A DNA stretch of 9,850 nucleotides from Actinomycetales bacterium (GTDB lineage: Bacteria; Actinomycetota; Actinomycetes; Mycobacteriales; Mycobacteriaceae). This document shows positions 1-6,675 of this stretch, piece after piece. Below the pieces are notes generated by a model that had not been told where the DNA came from, searched no databases, and saw nothing but the letters and a program-made list of their open reading frames with translations. The stretch lies in NCBI GenBank assembly GCA_012838715.1, contig DUOR01000318.1:1-9850 (forward strand). Direction: 5' to 3'. A program made the translations under genes and the position numbers. The stretch's first letter is position 1. Each line of letters opens with the position of its first letter.

Positions 1-3000
1 GCCCGTCGCCTGCCGCCGGGTTCGGGGGCCGGCAGCGGCGGCATGGTCCGCGCGGTGCATTCCCTGGCGTTCGCCCTGGTCCGTTCCGCGGCGGTGCGCG
101 ACGGGCGGCCCGAACCCGCGTTGGCCACGGGTGCGCGGGAGGACGCGGTCATCCGGGAGCTGCTCGCGGGGCACGCCGACGAAGGCGGCGCGTACTGGCC
201 CGAGCGCCTGATCCCCGCGCTGCGGATGCGGGGCCTGGCCCGGCAGCTCCGCGACCTGCTGCTGCGCGCGCAGGAACGCGGGTTGCTTGCCGACGATCTG
301 GAGGAGCTCGGGCGCCGCCACAACATCGCCGAATGGGTGGCCGCCGGGACGTTCCTGCGGGAATACCGGCAGGTCATGCGGCTGGCGTGGCACGAGGAGC
401 TCAACGCGGCGGAGCTGGTCTCCACGGCCGTGCGGCTCATCGACGACGACCCCGGGCTGGTCGAATCGGCCGGGATCAAGGTGCTGCTCGTCGACGATGC
501 CGAGCATCTGGACCCGCAGTCGGCGGAGCTCATCCGGCGCTTCATCCCGTGGACGGACCTGACCGTGGTCACCGGCGACCATGACCAGTCCGTCCTCGCG
601 TTCCGCGGCGCCGATGCCGCGTTCCTGGACACGGTCGCGGACCCGGCCCGCGAAATTGTCCTGCACACGTCACGGCGCTGCACCCCCGAGGTCGCCGTCG
701 CGGCGAACCGGGTGGCCGCCCGCCTGCCCGGGGACCCGCCCCAGCGCGGCATCCGGGGCACCCGGGGCACGGGCGGAACCCGGGGCACGAATGACGCTCT
801 GGGCACCCGGGGCACGATTGGCGATGACGGCCGGCCCGGCCCCGCGGCCCGCGTCGTCGTGCACGACACGGGCATGGGGGAGAAGGCCACCGTCGCCGAC
901 TTCCTGCGCCGCGCCCACCTGGAACACGGCGTCGCCTGGTCCGACATGGCGGTGCTGGTGCGTTCCGGCGCCGGCGAATCGGCGCTGCACAGGTCGCTGG
1001 CGCGGGCCGGCGTGCCCGTGCGGATAGATCCCACCGACGTGGTGCTCGGTGAGCAGCGCATGGTCGCGGCGCTGGTGCTGGCCCTGCGCGCCATCGACGG
1101 TGAACTGTCCGCGTCCGAATGGGAGCGCCTGCTCACCGGCCCCTTGGGCAACGCAGACCCGATTGCGTTGACCAGGCTCATCCGCGGCGTCCGCCGCGCC
1201 GACCTGACCGGCGCGCGCGCCATGGACGTCATCGTCGACCTCCTCGCGGCCGAACCCCGCACCCCGGGGCAGGAGGATCTGATCGCCGGGCTGCCGCAGC
1301 GCGAGCGCGACGTGCTGGAGGGGCCGCTGAAGGTCCTCGACGCAGGCCGCGCCGCCCGCGGCGAAGGGGTCGAAGCCGTGGCCTGGGCGCTGTGGGAAGC
1401 CTCGGGACTCGCCGACCACTTCATGGCCACCTCACTGCGCGGCGGCGCCGGGGGCTCGGCGGCGGATCGCGACCTCGACGGCGTCATGACCTTCTTCGAC
1501 TTCGTCGGCGACCTCGTCGAAGGCAACCCCGGCATCACCATCGGCGCGGTCATCCGCGAAATCGAGGCCCACGAACTGCCCACCGGCGCCCGCGATCGCC
1601 GCGGCGCCGACCGGGAGGCCGTGGCCATCCTCTCCGCCCACGCCGCACTCGGCCGCGAGTGGTCCGCCGTCGCGGTCGCCGGCGTCCAGGAGGACGTCTG
1701 GCCCTCCCTCGGCCGCACCGGCTCGGTGGTCAAACAACAGGAACTCGTCGACCTGCTTGACGACGGAATCACGCCCGGCACCCCGGTTTCCCATGCGGCC
1801 ACCCGGCTCGCCGAGGAACGCCGCCTCTTCCACGTGGCCGTGTCCCGCGCCCGGGAGCGCCTGCTGATCACCGCCGTCGACGCCCCGGACGACGAAGGCG
1901 AACCCAGCCGATTCCTCGCCGAAGTGGGCGTCGACGTGGAACGGAAAACCATCGCCGCCGATACCGGTGCCGGCGCCGACGCTCGTGCCGACGCTCGTGC
2001 CGCTGCCGCCGACGTCGCCGCCGAAACCGGGGCAGGGGACCGCGGTGAATCCGCGGATGGCGCGGCCACCACCGCCGCGCCCGCCACCGAAACCCGCGAG
2101 GACGTGCCCCGGGTCCTGTCGATGCAATCGCTCCTCGCCGAACTTCGGGCCGCCGTGATCGACCCGGATGCCGGACCGGTCCGTCGTCGGCAAGCGGCGC
2201 GGCAACTCGCGCGCCTCGCCGACGCGGGCGTGCCCGGCGCCGACCCCGCGGACTGGTGGGGGCTGACCGCGCCCAGCACCGACGAACCCGTCGAAACCAC
2301 GCCCGTGCGCGTCAACCCGTCGAAGGTCAACCGCGTGCGCGAATGCGCCCTGCGCGCCCTGCTCGAACGGACCGCGCCGTCCTCCGCCATGGCGATGGGC
2401 TCGGCGTTCCACCGCATCACCGAAATCCTCGGCGACGTCGACATCGAGGACGCGGAACAGGCGCTGCGGGACGCCATCCCGGAGTTGACCGACGAACCCG
2501 CATGGCGCCTGGCCCCGCTCATCGAGGAATGGGCCCGCGCCCTGCACGCGTGGCGGTCATGGGAAGGGACCCAGAACGTCGTCGGCATGGAGGTCGACGT
2601 GCGGGTGCCGCTGGGCGACGACATCGTGCTGACCGGCCGCATCGACCGGCTGGCCGGCCATCCGCGGGACCCCTCGAAACTGACCATCGTCGACATCAAG
2701 ACCGGCAAAGCCGTGAGCAAGGACGACGCGGAGGCCGACGCGCAGCTGGCGACGTACCAGCTCGCGCTGGCGCTCGGCCGGCTCATCGACGGGCCGGACG
2801 GGCCTGTCATCGGCCCGGACCCGACGCGCGGGAGCGAGGGTGGGAACGGCGGCGGGGATGGCGGTGACGGCGGCGGGAACGGTGCGCACGCCCCCGACGC
2901 CTCCATCCTCGGCGGCGCGACGCTCGTCTACCCGCGCGACCCGCTGTCCGGCGGCGACCCGAAAACCCGGCTGCAGGCCGCGCGCACCGGGGAACAACTG

Positions 3001-3132
3001 GAGGAATGGGTCGACGTCGTCACCGGCGTCGCCGCCGCGCTCCGTGGCCCCGGCGCAATCGCGACCCCCGGGAAACACTGCGAATTCTGCACCGTCCGCC
3101 TGGCCTGCCCCGCGAAGGAGGGAGCCCGATGA
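1..3132 (+). CDS. adnA: AdnA subunit of the AdnAB helicase-nuclease, 5'-truncated by the window edge
   Basis: One subunit of the actinobacterial AdnAB motor-nuclease that resects double-strand DNA breaks in the cytoplasm. The frame is open from base 1 and enters at an SF1 motif just after Walker A (VRAVHSLAFALVR), so the gene starts upstream; the ATG at 43 is internal. Counting base 1 as codon 1 (1043 residues visible), I see a Walker B-like VDDAEHL at 164-170, GDHDQSVLAFRGAD from 192, a degenerate motif V (AHAALGREW) near 546-554, and motif VI EERRLFHVAVSRARE from 605. A PD-(D/E)XK nuclease follows: His804, Asp882, Asp898-x-Lys900 (VDIKTGK) and Gln915/Tyr919. Cys782 with Cys1027, Cys1030 and Cys1036 form a C...CxxC-x5-C pattern typical of AddB-type iron-sulfur nucleases. 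It overlaps adnB by four bases. Drifted motor motifs and the cysteines identify AdnA rather than AdnB; a generic PD-(D/E)XK helicase-nuclease label would also fit. Confidence 0.93.
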   Translation, partial: ARRLPPGSGAGSGGMVRAVHSLAFALVRSAAVRDGRPEPALATGAREDAVIRELLAGHADEGGAYWPERLIPALRMRGLARQLRDLLLRAQERGLLADDLEELGRRHNIAEWVAAGTFLREYRQVMRLAWHEELNAAELVSTAVRLIDDDPGLVESAGIKVLLVDDAEHLDPQSAELIRRFIPWTDLTVVTGDHDQSVLAFRGADAAFLDTVADPAREIVLHTSRRCTPEVAVAANRVAARLPGDPPQRGIRGTRGTGGTRGTNDALGTRGTIGDDGRPGPAARVVVHDTGMGEKATVADFLRRAHLEHGVAWSDMAVLVRSGAGESALHRSLARAGVPVRIDPTDVVLGEQRMVAALVLALRAIDGELSASEWERLLTGPLGNADPIALTRLIRGVRRADLTGARAMDVIVDLLAAEPRTPGQEDLIAGLPQRERDVLEGPLKVLDAGRAARGEGVEAVAWALWEASGLADHFMATSLRGGAGGSAADRDLDGVMTFFDFVGDLVEGNPGITIGAVIREIEAHELPTGARDRRGADREAVAILSAHAALGREWSAVAVAGVQEDVWPSLGRTGSVVKQQELVDLLDDGITPGTPVSHAATRLAEERRLFHVAVSRARERLLITAVDAPDDEGEPSRFLAEVGVDVERKTIAADTGAGADARADARAAAADVAAETGAGDRGESADGAATTAAPATETREDVPRVLSMQSLLAELRAAVIDPDAGPVRRRQAARQLARLADAGVPGADPADWWGLTAPSTDEPVETTPVRVNPSKVNRVRECALRALLERTAPSSAMAMGSAFHRITEILGDVDIEDAEQALRDAIPELTDEPAWRLAPLIEEWARALHAWRSWEGTQNVVGMEVDVRVPLGDDIVLTGRIDRLAGHPRDPSKLTIVDIKTGKAVSKDDAEADAQLATYQLALALGRLIDGPDGPVIGPDPTRGSEGGNGGGDGGDGGGNGAHAPDASILGGATLVYPRDPLSGGDPKTRLQAARTGEQLEEWVDVVTGVAAALRGPGAIATPGKHCEFCTVRLACPAKEGAR
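753..815 (+). repeat. Short tandem repeat coding Arg-Gly-Thr units in AdnA
   Basis: Four exact copies of CCGGGGCAC occur at 753-761, 762-770, 780-788 and 807-815, with a partial copy at 801-806. They encode repeated RGT in a Gly/Arg/Thr-rich linker after the SRRCTPE motif of the motor domain. The reading frame is kept. It looks like a small in-frame minisatellite in a surface loop and may vary in copy number between strains. Confidence 0.8.
1954..2100 (+). repeat. Ala/Asp/Thr-rich interdomain linker of AdnA with a 12-base direct repeat
   Basis: About 49 low-complexity residues separate the AdnA motor (ending after motif VI) from the region leading to the nuclease. It includes two exact adjacent copies of GCCGACGCTCGT at 1975-1986 and 1987-1998, coding ADAR twice. 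It is probably a flexible tether that grew by in-frame duplication. Confidence 0.7.
2830..2883 (+). repeat. Gly/Asn/Asp repeat insert inside the AdnA nuclease domain
   Basis: GGN, GGGD, GGD and GGGN units make an 18-residue glycine tract between the QLATYQLAL helix of the PD-(D/E)XK fold and the next strand (GGATLVYPRD). It is encoded by degenerate GGC/GGG/GGT runs. The position predicts a disordered loop outside the catalytic core. Confidence 0.75.
3115..3128 (+). promoter_or_regulatory. Ribosome binding site of adnB, inside the adnA end
   Basis: A perfect AAGGAGG at 3115-3121 sits seven bases before ATG 3129 and lies within the last codons of adnA. The ATGA stop-start overlap plus this strong site argues for translational coupling giving roughly equal amounts of the two subunits. 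It decides the adnB start against the far upstream in-frame ATG at 3006. Confidence 0.9.
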
Positions 3133-6100
3133 ACGAACGCCGGCTCATCAGCCCCATCGAACTGTCGCGGCTCCTGGACCAGCCGTACGCGCCCACCGAA
3201 CAGCAGGCCGCCGTCATCGGCGCGCCCGCCGAACCGATGCTCGTCGTCGCCGGCGCCGGCGCCGGAAAAACGGAGACGATGGCCGCCCGCGTCGTCTGGC
3301 TCGTCGCCAACGGATTCGTCCGCCCCGAGGAAGTCCTCGGCCTCACCTTCACCCGCAAGGCCGCCCGCGAACTCGGCCAGCGCATCCGCGGCCGCCTCGC
3401 CGAACTGGCGCTGAGCAGGGGATTCCGGCGCATCGCCGACCCCGGTGTGCTCACGGCGCTGGAGGTCATCGCCCCGGAAGTGTCCACCTACGACGCCTAC
3501 GCCGGCACCCTCGTCCGCGACTACGGTCTGCTGCTGCCCGCGGAACCGTCCGCGCAGGTCCTCGACGGCACCGCGCAATGGCAGGTCGCCTGGGACCTCG
3601 TGCTCGATCGGGCCGACATCAACACCGGGCTCAGCCCGACTCCGCTGGTGAAAAAGCTGATGTCCCTGTCGGAGGAAATGGACTCGCAGCTCGTCGACCC
3701 CGCGGACGTCCGCGAGCAAACCGAGGCGTTCCTGCACAACATCCGCCAGCTGCCGCCCTCGAAAGCGCAGAAAAGCGAGCTGCACTCCGGCCTGACCACG
3801 GTCGTCGCGGCCCAGGAGGACCGACTCGAACTGCTGCCGCTGGTCGCCGAACTGCGGGCGCGCCACGACGACATGGGGGCCGTCACCTTCGGCCGCCAAA
3901 TGTCGCGCGCCGCCAGGCTCGCCGACGGCATCGCCGAAGTCGGGGAAGCCGAGCGCACCCGGTTCCGCGTCATCATGCTCGACGAGTACCAGGACACCTC
4001 CCATGCCCAGCGTGTCCTGCTGCGCGCGCTGTTCGCGGGTTCCGCGGTCACGGCGGTGGGCGACCCGATGCAGGCCATCTACGAATGGCGCGGGGCGACC
4101 TCGGAGAACCTCAACCGGTTCGTCACCGACTTCCCCCGCCCCGACGGCTCCCCGGCGAGGAAGCTCCAGCTGACCACCTCCTGGCGCAACCCGGCCGACG
4201 TCCTGGAACTGGCCAACGACGTCTCCGATCGCGCGTTCGAGGGGGGACCGCGCACCGTGGAAGCCCTGGAACCGCGCCCCGGCGCCGACGCCGGGGAGGT
4301 GACGTTGGCGCTGCACGCGACCGTCGACGAGGAAATCGACTGGCTCGCGAATCATCTCGAAGCCGAATACCGGGAAGCCGTCGATACCGGCCGACCGCTG
4401 TCGGCGGCCGTGCTGGTCCGCAAGAACGCGGACTCCCGGCCCATCCTCGAGGCCCTCGCCGCGCGCGACGTGCCCGCCGAAATCGTCGGCCTCTCCGGGC
4501 TGCTTACCTTGCCCGAGGTCCTCGACGTCATCGCGGTGCTGCGCGTCCTCGCCGACCCGGCCGACGATGCGGCGATGCTGCGCATCCTCGTCAATCCGCT
4601 GTGGAACCTCGGCGCCGCGGACATCCGCGCCCTCGGTCGCCGCGCGAAACAGCTCGCCTCCTACGGCGGGCCCGCCCGTGGCCGCGGCGGTCCCGGCGAT
4701 GCCGAGCCCCGCCGGGGCGGTGATGGCGTGGCCGACGGTTCCATGGACGGCGGGGACACGGGACCGTTGACCGCCCTCGACGAGTACCTCGAAGGGCTGG
4801 CGGAGGAACTTCGCACACCCCCGACCGGCCTGGGCCACGCCGTGGCAGACCCGGCGACGCATGACGACGGTCCCTCGGCCCCCGGCTACTCGGTGGAGGG
4901 CGCCCGGCGCATCGGCGAGCTGTCCGCCGTACTGCGCAACCTGCGCCGCTGGTCGCTGCGCAAACCGCTGCCGGAGCTCATCGCCGACGTGGAGGAGGCG
5001 TTCGGCCTGCGCATCGAGGCCGCTGCGGGCACGGCCTCCGGCACCACTGCGGGCACCGTGCACCTGGACCGCTTCACCGAGGTCGCCGCCGACTTCGGTT
5101 CCCGCGACGGCGGCGGGCTCAAGGCTTTCCTCGGCTACCTCGAGGTGGCCGCCGAACACGACAAGGGCCTCGAACCGGGCAAGGTGCGGTTGACCGGCGA
5201 TCGCGTGGAAATCCTCACGGTGCACAAGGCGAAGGGCCTGGAATGGGACGTCGTCGCCGTGCCCCACGCCTGCGCCACCATCTACGACAACCCCAGGGTG
5301 GAGGTGTGGCTGAGCAAGGCCGAACTCCTCCCGCCGGAGGCGACGGGATCGGCGGAATCCGGAACGGCGGGCGACGACGGGTCCCTCGACGGACCCCTCG
5401 ACGGACCTCTCGACGGTGCCCCGATCCTCGACGCCTCCGACGCCGAGGATCAGGGCCAACTGGTCAAGGCCATCAAGGAGAACCGCGAAGAGTACAAGGC
5501 GGCCAAGCAGGCGGAGAACGACCGGCTCTTCTACGTCGCCATCACCCGCGCCGGCCGGCGGCTGCTGGTGTCCGGCTGCCAGCGGAAGGGGAGGGGCCGC
5601 GCCTCCGCGGACGGCCCTTCGAAGCACCTGACGGCCCTGGCGGCACTGCGCCCCGACGCAATCGAAACCTGGGTCACCGACGCCCCCGAGGACCCCTTGC
5701 CCCTGCACACCGGCGAGGGCGTGGCCTGGCCCGCCGTCCCGTCCCCGGAAACCCGGACCGCCCTCGGCGAGGCCGCCGCGCTCGTCGCGGAAGCCGCCGC
5801 CGGCGACGCCATCGAACCCATCGACGGTGACCTCTCCCGGACCTGGGAGGACGAGGTGTCCCTGCTGCTGGAGGAACGCCGGCGCGCCGACGCGGAGGCC
5901 GTGTCCGTGCCGATGCCGGTGCAGCTGTCCACCAGCGAGTACCAGGCGCTGCGATCCGACCCGGTCGCCTTCGCCCGCCGCCGGGCCCGGCCCCTGCCGT
6001 ACAAGCCCAACCGTTTCGCCCGCCGCGGCACCGCCTTCCACGCCTGGCTGGAGAACCGCTTCGGTACTGCGACGCTTCTCGACGACGACGATCTCTTCGA

Positions 6101-6668
6101 CATCGCCAACGCGGACGCCATCGCGGCCGGAGCCACCGGCGAACCCGGCGGGGCGCCCGAACGCGGGGACGCCGCCGTCGGAAAGCTCAAGGAGGGCTTC
6201 CTGGGCAGCGAATGGGCGGACCGGACGCCCGTGTTCGTGGAGGAACCGTTCGACATCGGCGTCGGCGGGCGTCGCATCGTCGGCCGCATCGACGCGATTT
6301 ACCGCATCGACGGGCATTGGATGGTCGTCGACTGGAAGACCGGCCGCCGCCCGACCGGCGAACGCGCCCGGCACGCCGCCCTGCAGCTCGCCGTGTACCG
6401 CATCGCCTGGGCCGACCGGCGCCGCGCGCTCGGCGAGGACATCGACCCCGCCGACGTGCGCGCCGCGTTCCACTACATCGCCGACGGCGTCACCGTGGAA
6501 CCCGGCGAGCGCGACCTGCCCGACCGACTAGAGTTGGACGAAGCGATGCGCGAGCTCGTCGCCGCCGCGGAACCCGGCACCGGCCCCGAACGGGACCGCA
6601 CCGGGGACGGGCCACGGGACGGAACCCGGGGGCCCACCGACGGCGGCAACCCGGACGAGGAAAGGTAG
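3129..6668 (+). CDS. adnB: AdnB subunit of the AdnAB helicase-nuclease
   Basis: Partner of AdnA, 1179 residues. In characterised mycobacterial AdnAB, AdnB is the main ATP-driven motor and also carries a nuclease domain. All SF1 motifs look intact: Walker A AGAGAGKT at 41-48, LTFTRKAARELGQRI from 72, Walker B LDEYQDT at 284-290, GDPMQAIYEWRGA at 311-323, TTSWRNP at 349-355, motif V TVHKAKGLEWD at 697-707 and motif VI RLFYVAITRA at 799-808. The C-terminal PD-(D/E)XK nuclease has His971, Asp1055, Asp1068-x-Lys1070 (VVDWKTG) and Gln1086/Tyr1090, but no iron-sulfur cysteine set. I chose ATG 3129 because AAGGAGG lies seven bases upstream and it overlaps the adnA stop as ATGA; the frame stays open upstream to an ATG at 3006, but that would bury 123 bases in adnA. 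Low-complexity inserts lie near 513-546 and 752-763, and the last ~35 residues are Gly/Asp/Arg/Pro-rich and probably disordered. Confidence 0.95.
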   Translation: MNERRLISPIELSRLLDQPYAPTEQQAAVIGAPAEPMLVVAGAGAGKTETMAARVVWLVANGFVRPEEVLGLTFTRKAARELGQRIRGRLAELALSRGFRRIADPGVLTALEVIAPEVSTYDAYAGTLVRDYGLLLPAEPSAQVLDGTAQWQVAWDLVLDRADINTGLSPTPLVKKLMSLSEEMDSQLVDPADVREQTEAFLHNIRQLPPSKAQKSELHSGLTTVVAAQEDRLELLPLVAELRARHDDMGAVTFGRQMSRAARLADGIAEVGEAERTRFRVIMLDEYQDTSHAQRVLLRALFAGSAVTAVGDPMQAIYEWRGATSENLNRFVTDFPRPDGSPARKLQLTTSWRNPADVLELANDVSDRAFEGGPRTVEALEPRPGADAGEVTLALHATVDEEIDWLANHLEAEYREAVDTGRPLSAAVLVRKNADSRPILEALAARDVPAEIVGLSGLLTLPEVLDVIAVLRVLADPADDAAMLRILVNPLWNLGAADIRALGRRAKQLASYGGPARGRGGPGDAEPRRGGDGVADGSMDGGDTGPLTALDEYLEGLAEELRTPPTGLGHAVADPATHDDGPSAPGYSVEGARRIGELSAVLRNLRRWSLRKPLPELIADVEEAFGLRIEAAAGTASGTTAGTVHLDRFTEVAADFGSRDGGGLKAFLGYLEVAAEHDKGLEPGKVRLTGDRVEILTVHKAKGLEWDVVAVPHACATIYDNPRVEVWLSKAELLPPEATGSAESGTAGDDGSLDGPLDGPLDGAPILDASDAEDQGQLVKAIKENREEYKAAKQAENDRLFYVAITRAGRRLLVSGCQRKGRGRASADGPSKHLTALAALRPDAIETWVTDAPEDPLPLHTGEGVAWPAVPSPETRTALGEAAALVAEAAAGDAIEPIDGDLSRTWEDEVSLLLEERRRADAEAVSVPMPVQLSTSEYQALRSDPVAFARRRARPLPYKPNRFARRGTAFHAWLENRFGTATLLDDDDLFDIANADAIAAGATGEPGGAPERGDAAVGKLKEGFLGSEWADRTPVFVEEPFDIGVGGRRIVGRIDAIYRIDGHWMVVDWKTGRRPTGERARHAALQLAVYRIAWADRRRALGEDIDPADVRAAFHYIADGVTVEPGERDLPDRLELDEAMRELVAAAEPGTGPERDRTGDGPRDGTRGPTDGGNPDEER
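4665..4766 (+). repeat. Gly/Arg/Asp low-complexity insert in AdnB
   Basis: A 34-residue stretch rich in Gly, Arg, Pro and Asp follows the helix ending ALGRRAKQLASY, in the second motor lobe before motif V. There is no strict repeat unit. It is predicted to be a disordered loop; no function is apparent. Confidence 0.55.
5382..5417 (+). repeat. Three tandem 12-base repeats coding LDGP units in AdnB
   Basis: Three adjacent near-identical 12-mers at 5382-5393, 5394-5405 and 5406-5417 share the core CTCGACGG and encode SLDG, PLDG, PLDG. They fall between helicase motifs V and VI of AdnB, in a variable loop, and preserve the frame. Confidence 0.85.
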
Positions 6669-6675
6669 ACGGACG
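6658..6675 (+). promoter_or_regulatory. Ribosome binding site of the K+ channel gene and short intergenic gap
   Basis: An AGGAAAGG purine run at 6658-6665, overlapping the last adnB codons, ends ten bases before GTG 6676. It is weaker and more distant than the adnB site, and the start codon is GTG, so the channel may be made at a lower level than AdnB. Only seven bases (6669-6675) separate the genes, too few for a promoter or terminator. Confidence 0.75.

Noticed and set aside
43..45. ATG 43 as the true start of adnA
   Set aside because: The frame is open to base 1, and the protein would begin in the middle of an SF1 motif with no Walker A, so it is an internal methionine.
3006..3128. Longer adnB start at ATG 3006
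   Set aside because: It would add 41 Arg-rich residues overlapping adnA; ATG 3129 has a perfect ribosome site and the usual ATGA overlap.
3251..3270. GCC-GGC run followed by five A residues, considered as slippery or structural element
   Set aside because: It is simply the coding of the AdnB Walker A loop AGAGAGKT; a similar run codes the UvrD2 Walker A.
2840..4723. A 627-codon frame on the + strand overlapping adnA and adnB
   Set aside because: Arg/Pro/Ala-rich out-of-frame translation of two genes with clear homologous motifs in other frames.
2928..6473. A 1181-codon open frame on the - strand opposite adnB and the adnA end
   Set aside because: It mirrors the adnB codons. In very GC-rich DNA the antisense frame lacks stops; the translation is Gly/Arg/Val/Ala-rich with no recognisable domain, while the + strand shows full helicase and nuclease motifs.
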